Below are positions 28,429-36,873 of a stretch of 64,000 nucleotides of DNA, in pieces. A model generated the notes under the pieces. That model saw only the letters and a program-made list of their open reading frames with translations, ran no database searches and had not been told where the DNA came from. A program made the translations under genes and the position numbers. The DNA comes from Bosea sp. F3-2 (GTDB lineage Bacteria; Pseudomonadota; Alphaproteobacteria; Rhizobiales; Beijerinckiaceae), in contig NZ_CP042331.1 of NCBI RefSeq assembly GCF_008253865.1, positions 434,001 to 498,000 on the forward strand, read 5' to 3'. Each line of letters opens with the position of its first letter. Position 1 is the first letter of the stretch.

Positions 28429-29157
28429 ATGACGGATCGGGGCGGGATCGACAGGCGCGGGTTGATCGCGGGGGCGACGATCCTGACAGCGGCGGCAGCC
28501 TCGCGCGCAGGCAAGGCACAGGAGCAGCCCGTGATCGACGAGCGTACCGTCCTCATCGTCGTCGATGTCCAGAACGATTTCTGCCCCGGCGGCAGCCTCG
28601 CCGTCGCCAAGGGCGACGAAGTCGTCCCGGTCATCAACGCGCTGGCAAAGCGCTTCTCCAACATCGTGCTGACGCAGGATTGGCATCCTCCGGGCCACTC
28701 CTCCTTCGCGTCGAGCCATCCGGGCAAGAAGCCGTTCGAGACGGTCCAGATGTCCTATGGGCCGCAGGTGCTCTGGCCGGATCACTGCGTGCAGGGCACG
28801 AAGGGAGCGGAGTTCCACGCCGATCTCGATCAGGCTCGGGCCCAGACCGTCATCCGCAAGGGCTATCGCCGCGAGATCGACAGTTACTCGGGTTTCGTCG
28901 AGGCCGATCGCCGGACGCCGACGGGCCTGACCGGCTATCTTCGGGAGCGCGGCATCCTGCGTGCGGTCATCGCCGGGCTGGCGACCGATTTCTGCGTGAG
29001 CTGGACGGCGCAGGATGCGGCCCGAGCCGGTTTCGACACCTATGTCGTCGAGGATGCCTGCCGTGCCATCGATCTCGAAGGCTCGCTCGCCAAGGCCTGG
29101 GCCGAGATGGCCGAGCTCGACGTGACGCGGATCAAGGCCAGCGACCTGCCGGGCTGA
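28429..29157 (+). CDS. pncA: Nicotinamidase with predicted Tat signal
   Basis: PncA hydrolyses nicotinamide to nicotinate and ammonia in NAD salvage. The 242-residue protein keeps the cysteine hydrolase triad: Asp46 in VDVQNDFCPGG, Lys144 in IRKGYRREID and Cys189 in ATDFCVSW. Metal ligands are in DWHPPGHSSF (Asp84, His86, His90). Unusually it starts MTDRGGIDRRGLIAGATILT followed by AAAASRAGKAQ, which looks like a twin-arginine signal peptide; most PncA proteins are cytoplasmic and start at the VLIVVDVQNDF strand. ATG 28429 follows TTGGAGGCGGG. A WYL regulator follows after 11 bases. Confidence 0.9.
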   Translation: MTDRGGIDRRGLIAGATILTAAAASRAGKAQEQPVIDERTVLIVVDVQNDFCPGGSLAVAKGDEVVPVINALAKRFSNIVLTQDWHPPGHSSFASSHPGKKPFETVQMSYGPQVLWPDHCVQGTKGAEFHADLDQARAQTVIRKGYRREIDSYSGFVEADRRTPTGLTGYLRERGILRAVIAGLATDFCVSWTAQDAARAGFDTYVVEDACRAIDLEGSLAKAWAEMAELDVTRIKASDLPG

Positions 29158-29168
29158 GGTCCAAGCCC

Positions 29169-29864
29169 TTGTCGCGTGCGCAGCGTCTGCTCGATCTTGT
29201 CCAGGTGCTGCGCCGGCACCGCCGCCCGGTCTCGGGGCGCAGGCTGGCCGCCGAGCTCGGGGTCAGCATCCGCACGCTCTATCGCGACATCGTCACCTTG
29301 CAGGGGCAGGGGGCGCCGATCGAAGGCGAGCCCGGGCTCGGCTATGTGCTGAAGCCGGGCTTCATGCTGCCTCCGCTGATGTTCAGCGAGGAGGAGATCG
29401 AAGCGCTGGTGCTGGGTTCGCGCTGGGTGGCGGACCGCGCGGATGGGGCGCTGGCGCTTGCGGCGCGCGACGCCATGGCCAAGATCGTCGCCGTGCTGCC
29501 GGTGGATATGGCCGGGCGCATCGAAGATGCGGCGCTGATTCTCGGCCCCGGACGAAAGGCCGTCGATGCTCCCGAGATCGATCTCGCCGCGATCCGTCAG
29601 GCCATCCGCGCCGGGCGCAAGGCCGCGATCGGCTATCGCGACGACAAGGGCCGTGTCAGCGAGCGCGTGGTCTGGCCGCTGGCGCTCTCCTTCTTCGAGC
29701 ATGTCCGCGTGCTCGTCGCCTGGTGCGAGCTGAGGCAGGATTTCCGGCATTTCCGAACGGATCGGCTCACGCGGTTCGCGATGCAGGAGAGCCGCTATCC
29801 GCAACGGCGGCAGGTGCTGCTCAAGCTCTGGCGCGAGCAGGAAGGAATTGCCTCAACCCTGTGA
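29169..29864 (+). CDS. HTH/WYL-domain transcriptional regulator, YafY type
   Basis: The 231-residue protein starts with a DeoR-like winged helix (RRPVSGRRLAAELGVSIRTL YRDI) at about 18-45, followed by GYVLKPGFMLPPLMFSEEEI. A WYL domain comes next (KAAIGYRDDKGRVSERVVWP), a fold known to sense ligands or nucleic acid in other regulators. The target is unknown; adjacency to pncA, 11 bases downstream of its stop, suggests co-transcription, not necessarily control. The start is TTG 29169 with GAGG nine bases upstream (overlapping the pncA end). The open frame continues upstream only as a shadow of pncA. Confidence 0.85.
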   Translation: MSRAQRLLDLVQVLRRHRRPVSGRRLAAELGVSIRTLYRDIVTLQGQGAPIEGEPGLGYVLKPGFMLPPLMFSEEEIEALVLGSRWVADRADGALALAARDAMAKIVAVLPVDMAGRIEDAALILGPGRKAVDAPEIDLAAIRQAIRAGRKAAIGYRDDKGRVSERVVWPLALSFFEHVRVLVAWCELRQDFRHFRTDRLTRFAMQESRYPQRRQVLLKLWREQEGIASTL

Positions 29865-29933
29865 TCGACACTGCCGGAAATTGGCAGCATCTGATTCTAG
29901 TCTCCCGCCATCTCGAAACCTTGGGAGGCCATC

Positions 29934-30311
29934 ATGTTCGACGCCCACTTCATCCTGCTTCATGTCGACAGCCCTGCAGCGAGCGCCCGCTTCTATGCGG
30001 AATTGCTCGGCAGCGAGCCGCTCGAGCAGTCGCCGACCTTCGCGATGTTCGCGCTTCCCTCGGGCGTGAGGCTGGGCCTGTGGTCGCGTCATACCGTCGA
30101 GCCGGCCACGGCGGGATCCGGTGGCGCGGCCGAGATCGCCATGATGGTCCCGAGCTCTGAGGCTGTCGATGCAGCCTGCTCGGACTGGCGCAAGCGCGGC
30201 ATCGCCATCCTGCAGGAGCCGACGGACCTCGATTTCGGCCGCACCTTCACCGCGCGGGACCCGGACGGGCACCGGTTGCGGGTGTTCCATCCCTTTCCCG
30301 AGCAGGCTTGA
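29934..30311 (+). CDS. VOC (glyoxalase/bleomycin resistance-like) protein
   Basis: The 125-residue protein has one vicinal-oxygen-chelate fold: strand FDAHFILLHVDSPAASARFY at the start, helix YAELLGSEPLE, and the closing strand FTARDPDGHRLRVFHP. VOC proteins include glyoxalases, dioxygenases and antibiotic-binding proteins, and the substrate here cannot be told. ATG 29934 follows TTGGGAGGCC, a strong site. It stands alone after the WYL regulator with a 69-base gap, so membership of the same transcript is possible. Confidence 0.85.
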   Translation: MFDAHFILLHVDSPAASARFYAELLGSEPLEQSPTFAMFALPSGVRLGLWSRHTVEPATAGSGGAAEIAMMVPSSEAVDAACSDWRKRGIAILQEPTDLDFGRTFTARDPDGHRLRVFHPFPEQA

Positions 30312-30383
30312 GCGCGCTGCCGTCAGGCGCTAGATCGCCATGCGTCCCATCGGGCGTGAAGTGGCGATCTAACACTTTGTTTG

Positions 30384-30431
30384 AGCATCGGATTTCTTCG
30401 AAAAGTGGATTCCACTTTTCGATCTGATGCT
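30384..30431. repeat. Family C hairpin repeat
   Basis: AGCATCGGATTTCTTCGAAA and its near-complement ending in CTGATGCT, with the shared core GAAAAGTGGATTCCACTTTTC. It lies just beyond the stop codon of the GGDEF gene and between convergent genes, where the hairpin could serve as a terminator. Confidence 0.8.
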
Positions 30432-31601
30432 TTAGGCGTCGACTGGCTTGAGCTGCGCCTGGACCCGGTCACGGCCGAGGCGCTTGGCCCGGTAGAGCGC
30501 TTCATCGGCCTCCGCCAGCAGCTGGTCGAGGCTGCGGGTGCGCAGATCGCTTTCGGCGACGCCGATGCTGAGCGTCGGCGGGCCCGCCAGGTCGTTGAAC
30601 TCGGCCAGCGCATCCTTGAAGACACCGCGAATCCGCTCGGCCACCCGGACGGCCTCGCGCACGCCGACGCCGGGGAGGATGACCGCGAACTCGTCGCCAC
30701 CCTGCCGGGCGAGGATGTCGCCGCTGCGCAACTGACCCCGCACGGCATGTGCGAAGACCCGCAGGATCTCGTCGCCCGCCGCATGGCCGCGGGTGTCGTT
30801 CAGGGCCTTGAAATGGTCGATGTCCACGAGAAGGACGGAGGCCCGCACTTCGCCCCGGTGCCCGCCTCGGACCTGTTGGTCGAGCCATTGCTCGACACCG
30901 GAGCGGTTCATTGCGCCGGTCAGAGGGTCGCGCCGGGCAAGCGTCGCGAGCATGCGGTTGGAGCGTTCGGCAGCAAGCAGCAGCAGTGCCTGCCCGCGCA
31001 GGATGATGAAAGTGACGCCGATCGCCGCGAGCCAGGCATTCGCTCCGGCGTCGCGCGGGAAGAGCGTCGTACCGACGCGATCGAACGCTCCCAGCCCGAT
31101 GCGCCCGACATAGACCAGAACCGTCGGAGCAAACAGCGCCACCAGCAGCCAGGCCGAGCGCAGCTTCTCCTGCAATCCGAGGCGAATGGCTTCCCGCACG
31201 ATCGCGGCGTCGCAGAAGGCCATCACGACTGCGACGATTATGACCCGTGTCGCATAACCCTGCTCACCCGGCGAAAGCGAGAGCAGGATCCAGACCGCAA
31301 GCAGGACGATTCCGAAGCCGAACCAGTGGAGCTCGCGCCCGCCGAAGTGGCGGATGCCGAACAGCAGCAGCAGGCAGCCGGCCAGCATCGCCGTATTGGC
31401 GAATTCGATCGAGATCAGGTCCGGAATCACGTCGCGGAAAGCCGCGCCGAGGAGGCCTGCTCCGATGCACAAGCTGCTTGTTCCCCACCAGACCGGGCTG
31501 CGGGTGAAGCGCCCGGTCGCGAAGGTCATCAGCTGCATCACACCGATGATGAAGCAGGTGAGCGCGCCGGTGACGAAGATCGTCCGGAGGTCGAGGATCA
31601 T
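30432..31601 (-). CDS. Membrane-bound diguanylate cyclase (GGDEF)
   Basis: GGDEF proteins make cyclic di-GMP from two GTP, controlling motility and biofilm. The 389-residue protein has about six hydrophobic segments in residues 5-210, a short linker, then a GGDEF domain (about 220-385). The active-site motif GGDEF is intact at 301-305, and RSGD at 292-295 forms the RxxD product-inhibition site with the usual five-residue spacing. Substrate motif DIDHFKALNDTRGHAAGD is present. No EAL domain is seen. ATG 31601 is the start. The membrane sensor part resembles no named domain that I recognise. Confidence 0.9.
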   Translation of the reverse strand: MILDLRTIFVTGALTCFIIGVMQLMTFATGRFTRSPVWWGTSSLCIGAGLLGAAFRDVIPDLISIEFANTAMLAGCLLLLFGIRHFGGRELHWFGFGIVLLAVWILLSLSPGEQGYATRVIIVAVVMAFCDAAIVREAIRLGLQEKLRSAWLLVALFAPTVLVYVGRIGLGAFDRVGTTLFPRDAGANAWLAAIGVTFIILRGQALLLLAAERSNRMLATLARRDPLTGAMNRSGVEQWLDQQVRGGHRGEVRASVLLVDIDHFKALNDTRGHAAGDEILRVFAHAVRGQLRSGDILARQGGDEFAVILPGVGVREAVRVAERIRGVFKDALAEFNDLAGPPTLSIGVAESDLRTRSLDQLLAEADEALYRAKRLGRDRVQAQLKPVDA

Positions 31602-31839
31602 GCCCGCGCCGGCCCGTTTCGCAGACGCGGAGCGGGCGCGATCGGCGTCTCTGCGTGCGGGGAAGGGCGGCCGCGCGATAGGCGGGCGAGGGTTCGCCGA
31701 TGTCCATGCCCACAGTCGACGTCCTGCCCGGCCTGCATTGTCGCAGGTTGAGGAAGGTGGACGCAGAGGCTAGTCAGAATGCGGGTGGGGGCGAGCATGG
31801 TGGCATGCTTGGGATCATAATAGTCCGAGGATATCCAAT

Positions 31840-32232
31840 ATGATCTTTTATAAGTCGTTGATCGCCGCGTCGGCCGCCGCTGTTCTGGCGTCCGCCGCTC
31901 CATCCTTCGCCCAGACGCAGGCAGACCAGTTGAAGGTCGCCTATCAGGCAGCTCGCAATCAGCTCGGCATTCTCGGCTATTGCGCCGAGAAGGGCCATAT
32001 CGACGCTTCCGCCGGTGAGGCCCAGAAGAAGCTGATCGCGCTCATTCCCGCGCCGGTCGACGCCAGCGGCGGCGATGCGGCGGAAGCCGCGGGCCGCAAG
32101 GGCACGATCTCGGCCATGGGCATGGAGCAGAACATCGAGGTGATCGCCAAGGCGCAGAACGGAACGCCGGCCGCCTATTGCAAGCAGATCGGCGATCTCG
32201 TGAAGCAGATGGGCGCCAAGCTGCCGAACTGA
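31840..32232 (+). CDS. Secreted alpha-helical protein of unknown function (pore-forming ESAT-6-like annotation)
   Basis: The 130-residue precursor has a signal peptide MIFYKSLIAASAAAVLASAA ending near PSFAQ. The mature part is predicted helical (ADQLKVAYQAARNQLGILGY), has two cysteines (in GYCAEKG and AAYCKQIGD) that could pair, and a conserved-looking KGTISAMGMEQNIEVIA. I recall related rhizobial proteins being named pore-forming ESAT-6 family in databases, but that name is transferred and I have no direct evidence of pore formation. ATG 31840 has CCGAGG about 10 bases upstream. It precedes rpsB by 250 bases and is probably separate. Confidence 0.78.
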   Translation: MIFYKSLIAASAAAVLASAAPSFAQTQADQLKVAYQAARNQLGILGYCAEKGHIDASAGEAQKKLIALIPAPVDASGGDAAEAAGRKGTISAMGMEQNIEVIAKAQNGTPAAYCKQIGDLVKQMGAKLPN

Positions 32233-32484
32233 CGACGGGCGCGGATCTCCCGCCCGCACCAGAATGATCGATCAATCGTCCCGCGCGTCGTTTCGCGCGG
32301 GATTTTCACAAGTCGAGCCGGATTTTCTTGGCCTCGGCGACTTGCAATATGGCGCCATCCCTAGTAAGGCGCAGCCCATCCCACATGGAGTGCACCGCCT
32401 CGCTTCCGAGGCGTTCCGGTGACGCGGCAGCTCATGCCTTGTTCATTCGCACTCCAGAGGCTCAACCGGAAGGACAAGAATACC

Positions 32485-33486
32485 ATGGCTTTGCCTGATT
32501 TCTCCATGCGCCAGCTCCTCGAGGCCGGTGCCCACTTCGGCCACCAGTCCCATCGCTGGAACCCGAAGATGTCGCCGTTCATCTTCGGCGTCCGCAACAA
32601 CATCCACATCCTCGACCTGTCGCAGTCGGTGCCGATGCTGCATCGCGCCCTGCAGGCGGTCTCGGACACCGTCGCCCGCGGCGGCCGCGTCCTGTTCGTC
32701 GGCACCAAGCGCCAGGCGCAGGACTCGATCGCTGACGCCGCCAAGCGCTCGGCCCAGTACTACGTCAACTCCCGCTGGCTCGGCGGCATGCTGACCAACT
32801 GGAAGACCATCTCGGCTTCGATCCAGCGCCTGCGCAAGGTCGACGAGCTGCTCAACGGCGGCGGCACCGGCCTGACCAAGAAGGAGCGCCTGATGCTGTC
32901 GCGTGAGCGCGACAAGCTCGAGAAGGCGCTCGGCGGCATCAAGGATATGGGCGGCACCCCCGACATGATCTTCGTGATCGACACCAACAAGGAGCAGCTG
33001 GCGATCAAGGAGGCTCAGCGCCTCGGCATCCCCGTTGCCGCGATCGTCGACTCGAACTCGGATCCGGACGGCATCACCTTCCCGGTCCCGGCCAATGACG
33101 ACGCCGGCCGCGCCATCCAGCTCTACTGCGACCTGATCGCCCGCGCGGCGATCGACGGCATCGGCCGCGCCTCGGGCGACCAGGGCATCGACGTCGGTGC
33201 CGCCGAGGCTCCGGTCGTCGAGGAGGCTCTCGAGCCGGCCGCCGAAGGCCATCAGGTCTTCGAGACGCTGACCGCCCCGCGCGGCGCCCCGGACGATCTG
33301 ACCAAGCTCTCCGGCATGGGCCCGGACGCGGTGCAGAAGCTGAACGACGGCGGCATCTTCCACTTCTGGCAGATCGCGGCGATGTCGCCGGCCGACGTGA
33401 CCAAGGTCGATCACGATCTCAAGCTCGGTGGCAAGATCGAGCGCGAGGGCTGGGTTGCCCAGGCGCGCGAGCTCGCCGACGCCTGA
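32485..33486 (+). CDS. rpsB: 30S ribosomal protein S2 with C-terminal extension
   Basis: S2 sits on the small subunit near the mRNA exit and needs S1 partnership. The core (about residues 1-230) is typical: MALPDFSMRQLLEAGAHFGH, RWLGGMLTNWKTI and IVDSNSDPDGITFPVPANDD. At 333 residues it exceeds the ~240 of E. coli S2. The extra C-terminus has an acidic linker (about 240-270) and then a helix-hairpin-helix-like module, DDLTKLSGMGPDAVQKLNDG and HFWQIAAMSPADVTKV, as also seen appended to L21 and complex I proteins in this class. ATG 32485 follows GGAAGGAC. tsf follows in the standard rpsB-tsf-pyrH-frr order. Confidence 0.95.
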   Translation: MALPDFSMRQLLEAGAHFGHQSHRWNPKMSPFIFGVRNNIHILDLSQSVPMLHRALQAVSDTVARGGRVLFVGTKRQAQDSIADAAKRSAQYYVNSRWLGGMLTNWKTISASIQRLRKVDELLNGGGTGLTKKERLMLSRERDKLEKALGGIKDMGGTPDMIFVIDTNKEQLAIKEAQRLGIPVAAIVDSNSDPDGITFPVPANDDAGRAIQLYCDLIARAAIDGIGRASGDQGIDVGAAEAPVVEEALEPAAEGHQVFETLTAPRGAPDDLTKLSGMGPDAVQKLNDGGIFHFWQIAAMSPADVTKVDHDLKLGGKIEREGWVAQARELADA

Positions 33487-33554
33487 TGCAGGCTGCGTGA
33501 TGGCGGCGCGTCATCGGCGCGTCGCAATCAGGCTCTCGATTTGACGCCAATAAG

Positions 33555-33586
33555 CGCCGACGACCGGAAACGGAGCGTCGGCGTTT
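33555..33586 (+). terminator. Terminator or attenuator hairpin between rpsB and tsf
   Basis: CGCCGACG (33555-33562) pairs with CGTCGGCG (33576-33583), and an inner CCG-GAAA-CGG stem with a GAAA tetraloop sits inside. A short TTT follows at 33584-33586. The weak T-tract suggests partial termination, which would adjust the rpsB to tsf ratio. Confidence 0.5.
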
Positions 33587-33664
33587 CCCCATAAGGCGTC
33601 CGGACACTCCGATCCGCGGCCGGCCCTCCGGGCATGCGCCGCACCGACAGCAAGGACAGGACAG

Positions 33665-34588
33665 ATGGCAGCGATCACCGCCGCGATGGTGAAGGAACTC
33701 CGCGACAAGACCGGCGCGGGCATGATGGACTGCAAGACCGCCCTTTCGGCGACCGACGGCAACATGGAGGCCGCCGTCGACTGGCTGCGCGCCAAGGGCC
33801 TGTCGAAGGCCGCCAAGAAGGCCGGCCGCGTCGCCGCCGAAGGCCTCGTCGCCGTTGCGGTGCAGGGCCATGAGGGCGTCGTCGTCGAGGTCAACTCCGA
33901 GACCGATTTCGTCGCGCGCAACCCCGAGTTCCAGGCGCTCTCCAAGACCATCGCCGATGTCGCGCTCGAGCGCGGCGGCGACGTCGAGGCGCTGCTCGGC
34001 CATCACTATCCGGGCGGCGGCACCGTGCAGGAGGCGATTGCCAACGCCATCGCGACCATCGGCGAGAACATGACGCTGCGCCGCGTGTCCTCGCTCAAGG
34101 TCTCCGCGGGCGTGATCGGCTCCTATGTCCACGGCGCGATCGCCGACGGCCTCGGCAAGATCGGCGTCATCGTCGCGCTGGAGTCGACGGCTAAGTCGGA
34201 CGAGCTCGCCACGCTCGGCCGCCAGCTCGCCATGCACGTCGCGGCGACCAACCCGGTTGCGCTCGACCTCGCTTCGGTCGCCCCGGAGGTTCTGGAGCGC
34301 GAGAAGGCGATCCTGGCCGAGAAGAACGCCGGCAAGCCGGCCCATGTGCTCGAGAAGATCACCGAAAGCGGCCTGAAGAGCTACGCCAAGGAATATTGCC
34401 TGCTGGAGCAGGCCTATATCCATGACGGCTCGAAGTCGGTCTCGCAGGTCCTCAAGGAGATCGAGGGCAAGGTCGGCGCCCCGGTCAAGCTGACCGGCTT
34501 TGCCCGCTTCGCGCTCGGCGAGGGCATCGAGAAGGAAGAGCAGGACTTCGCGGCCGAGGTCGCTGCCGCCGGCGGCACCACGGGCTGA
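33665..34588 (+). CDS. tsf: Elongation factor Ts
   Basis: EF-Ts exchanges GDP for GTP on EF-Tu. The 307-residue protein begins with the UBA-like module ITAAMVKELRDKTGAGMMDC and contains the EF-Tu contact motif VNSETDFVARN at about 77-87. The two-part dimerisation core and C-terminal helix (KEIEGKVGAPVKLTGFARF) are complete. ATG 33665 follows AAGGACAGGACAG. A strong intrinsic terminator lies 24 bases after the stop, so pyrH downstream probably needs its own promoter or read-through. Confidence 0.97.
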   Translation: MAAITAAMVKELRDKTGAGMMDCKTALSATDGNMEAAVDWLRAKGLSKAAKKAGRVAAEGLVAVAVQGHEGVVVEVNSETDFVARNPEFQALSKTIADVALERGGDVEALLGHHYPGGGTVQEAIANAIATIGENMTLRRVSSLKVSAGVIGSYVHGAIADGLGKIGVIVALESTAKSDELATLGRQLAMHVAATNPVALDLASVAPEVLEREKAILAEKNAGKPAHVLEKITESGLKSYAKEYCLLEQAYIHDGSKSVSQVLKEIEGKVGAPVKLTGFARFALGEGIEKEEQDFAAEVAAAGGTTG

Positions 34589-34612
34589 CAAGCTCCGATA
34601 TGAATGACAGAA

Positions 34613-34638
34613 AGGCCGCGCATTGCGCGGCCTTTTTT
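34613..34638 (+). terminator. Rho-independent terminator after tsf
   Basis: AGGCCGCGC (34613-34621), loop ATT, GCGCGGCCT (34625-34633) and a run of six T at 34633-34638. This is the cleanest intrinsic terminator in the window and should end the rpsB-tsf transcript. Confidence 0.92.
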
Positions 34639-34696
34639 GTAGGAAGATAGGGCTGCGTCGAATCGCGGCCGGCCCCAGCAAGACGGAGAGACATCG

Positions 34697-35404
34697 ATGA
34701 GACCCCAACGCGTTCTCGTGAAGCTCTCCGGCGAAGCCCTTGCCGGGCCGCAGGGATCCGGCCTCGACGGCGTGACCCTGACCGAGCTTGCCGCCGATAT
34801 CGCCCATGCCTCGCGCGAGGGTGTCGAGGTCGGCATCGTCGTCGGCGGCGGCAACTTCTTCCGCGGCGTGCAGGGGCTTACCAAGGGGCTCGACCGCACC
34901 ACGGCCGATTCGATCGGCATGCTCGGCACGGTGATGAATGCGCTCGCACTGGAGCACGCCATCGAGGCGGCCGGTGCGCCGGCGCGCGCCATGTCGGCGG
35001 TGCCGATGCCGTCGCTCTGCGAGAGCTATGCCCGCAAGCGCGCGCTCGACCATCTCAGCAATGGCAAGGTCGTCATCCTCGGCGGCGGCACCGGCAACCC
35101 GTACTTCACCACCGATACAGGCGCGGCCCTGCGTGCGGCCGAGCTCGGCTGCAGCCATCTGCTCAAGGCGACGCAGGTCGACGGCGTCTACAGCGCCGAC
35201 CCGAAGACGGATCCGACTGCGACCCGTTACGACACGCTGACCCATGAGGATGCGATCAAGCGCGACCTCAAGGTGATGGATACGGCTGCCTTCGCGCTCG
35301 CTCGCGATGCGAGCCTGACCATCGTCGTCTTCTCGATCGCCGAGAAGGGCGCGCTCGCTGCCGTGCTGCGCGGCGAGGGCAGGGCGACCTACGTAACGCC
35401 CTGA
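34697..35404 (+). CDS. pyrH: UMP kinase
   Basis: PyrH phosphorylates UMP to UDP and is a hexameric amino-acid-kinase-fold enzyme unlike eukaryotic UMP kinase. The 235-residue protein has VLVKLSGEALAG at the N-terminus, GIVVGGGNFFRG, and DSIGMLGTVMNALALEHAIE, all typical, plus the ATP-binding LGGGTGNPYFTTDTGA. ATG 34697 follows GACGGAGAGAC. In most alphaproteobacteria frr follows directly; here a family A palindrome and a VOC gene on the opposite strand lie between them. Confidence 0.96.
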   Translation: MRPQRVLVKLSGEALAGPQGSGLDGVTLTELAADIAHASREGVEVGIVVGGGNFFRGVQGLTKGLDRTTADSIGMLGTVMNALALEHAIEAAGAPARAMSAVPMPSLCESYARKRALDHLSNGKVVILGGGTGNPYFTTDTGAALRAAELGCSHLLKATQVDGVYSADPKTDPTATRYDTLTHEDAIKRDLKVMDTAAFALARDASLTIVVFSIAEKGALAAVLRGEGRATYVTP

Positions 35405-35452
35405 GGGGCGTCGCCGCGCCGGAGCCTGTCGGCTCTTTTGGCAGCGCGCCTC

Positions 35453-35559
35453 AGGCCGTCATTGCGAGGAGCGAAGCGACGAAGCAATCCAGGGGGACTG
35501 GGCTGAACCGTTCCACCCAGTCCTCCTGGATTGCTTCGCTGCGCTCGCAATGACGGCCT
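35453..35559. repeat. Family A palindromic repeat
   Basis: Arms AGGCCGTCATTGCGAG and CGCAATGACGGCCT enclose inner arms GCAATCCAGG / CCTGGATTGC. It lies between convergent pyrH and the VOC gene at 35598. Related copies: 6496-6594 and 55283-55390. Confidence 0.85.
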
Positions 35560-35597
35560 GCGTCGCTCCTCGCAAGGCGGCCCGATGCGAGCGGAGC

Positions 35598-36011
35598 TTA
35601 ATAGGTCCGCCAGAGACCGGGCGTCATCAATTCGAGCAGATGCCCGTCGGGGTCGCGGAAATAGAGGCTCTTGCCGCCGCGATCCCAATGCATGCGCCCT
35701 TCGACGGCGATGCCGAGCCGATCCAGCTTCGCCTCCCAGGCGGCTAGCTCTTCAGCATCGATGGCAAAGGCGATGTGCAGCGAACCGCTGCCGTCATGCG
35801 GCGGAATGCTGCCATTCTCGGAGCGCTGGGTCTGCAACGATGCCCCGCGCAGGAACAGCAGCAGCACGCTCGCGCCACCGACATCATAGGCGAAGAGGGT
35901 CTTCGTCTTGAGCAGGGGCGTAAGGCCGAGCTTGCCTTCATAGAAATCGCGGGCGCGGCCGAGATCGTCGACATAGAGCGCGGTCTCGACGATGCGGTTC
36001 AGGCGGGGCAC
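35598..36011 (-). CDS. VOC family protein
   Basis: The 137-residue protein has one glyoxalase-like fold: IVETALYVDDLGRARDFYEG at the N-terminus, ASVLLLFLRGAS in the middle strand, SGSLHIAFAIDAEELAAWEA, and the closing motif SLYFRDPDGHLLELMTPG. The likely metal ligands are His in SLHIAF and Glu in LLELMTPG. The substrate is unknown. It uses GTG 36011 with GGAG and a short A-run before it. It is inserted on the opposite strand in the otherwise co-directional pyrH-frr segment, which suggests a later arrival or local inversion. Confidence 0.87.
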   Translation of the reverse strand: MPRLNRIVETALYVDDLGRARDFYEGKLGLTPLLKTKTLFAYDVGGASVLLLFLRGASLQTQRSENGSIPPHDGSGSLHIAFAIDAEELAAWEAKLDRLGIAVEGRMHWDRGGKSLYFRDPDGHLLELMTPGLWRTY

Positions 36012-36256
36012 GTTTTTCTCCGTGGTTCTTTGCCGGCGGTGCTGGCTTGCGGCCTCGCAAGCCTCTAAACTGATTTATGTATCTTGAGGCAGCGGACCAA
36101 CCTGTCCCGCCGCTTCGCTATGATCCAGCTCGACCGACCGCTTTTCCCTTGCCCAGTCTCGGGGAACATGCTGTTCGAGCATGTAATTCTTGACCCTGCG
36201 CGGCCTCGCCGCCATGGTCGCGCCGATTTTGGATTATCTGCAAGGTCCTGATTGAA

Positions 36257-36820
36257 ATGGCCCAGACGACGTTCGACCTCGCCGACCTCAAGCGCCGCAT
36301 GGCTGGTGCCGTGCAGTCCTTCAAGAGCGATCTCGCCTCGCTGCGTTCCGGCCGTGCTTCGGCCAACATGCTCGACCCGATCCATGTCGAGGCCTATGGC
36401 GCCCGCACGCCGCTCAGCCAGCTCGCCACCGTGAGCGTGCCGGAGCCGCGCCTGCTGAGTGTCCAGGTCTGGGACCGCTCGATGGTGAACGCCGTCGACA
36501 AGGCGATCCGCGAATCCGATCTCGGCCTCAATCCCCAGACCGAGGGCCAGGTGATGCGCATCCGCATCCCGGAGCTGAACGAGCAGCGCCGCAAGGAGAT
36601 GGTCAAGGTCGCCCACAAATACGCCGAGGACGCCAAGGTGTCCGTCCGCCATGTCCGCCGCGACGGGCTTGACGTCGTCAAGAAGCTCGAGAAGGACGGT
36701 GACATGACCAAGGACGACGCCGCCCGCCAGTCCGATCTGGTCCAGAAGGCGACCGACCAGCACATCGCCGAGATCGATCAGGCGCTCGCGGCGAAGGAAA
36801 AGGAAATCCTGCACGTCTGA
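36257..36820 (+). CDS. frr: Ribosome recycling factor
   Basis: Frr splits the post-termination ribosome together with EF-G so it can be reused. The 187-residue protein has the full two-domain plan: SFKSDLASLRSGRASANMLD at the start of the triple-helix bundle, the hinge and small domain around VEAYGARTPLSQLATVSVPE, and IRIPELNEQRRKEMVKVAHK returning to the bundle. ATG 36257 is used; only a weak AAGG lies upstream. A terminator-like hairpin follows the stop, before uppS. Confidence 0.97.
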   Translation: MAQTTFDLADLKRRMAGAVQSFKSDLASLRSGRASANMLDPIHVEAYGARTPLSQLATVSVPEPRLLSVQVWDRSMVNAVDKAIRESDLGLNPQTEGQVMRIRIPELNEQRRKEMVKVAHKYAEDAKVSVRHVRRDGLDVVKKLEKDGDMTKDDAARQSDLVQKATDQHIAEIDQALAAKEKEILHV

Positions 36821-36826
36821 TCCCTG

Positions 36827-36850
36827 GCGCGGGGCGAGCCCCGCGCTTTT
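36827..36850 (+). terminator. Intrinsic terminator or attenuator between frr and uppS
   Basis: GCGCGGGG (36827-36834), loop CGAG, CCCCGCGC (36839-36846), then TTTT. The T-tract is short, so some read-through into uppS, 24 bases on, is likely. Confidence 0.65.
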
Positions 36851-36873
36851 CCGGCCGAGCGAGGCTCATCCGT

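Noticed and set aside
36163..36184. GAACATGCTGTTC as a LexA operator upstream of frr
   Set aside because: It is an inverted GAAC-N5-GTTC, not the GAAC-N7-GAAC direct repeat used in alphaproteobacteria, nor the N4-spaced inverted box of Bacillus. It fits better as a 7-bp stem-loop.
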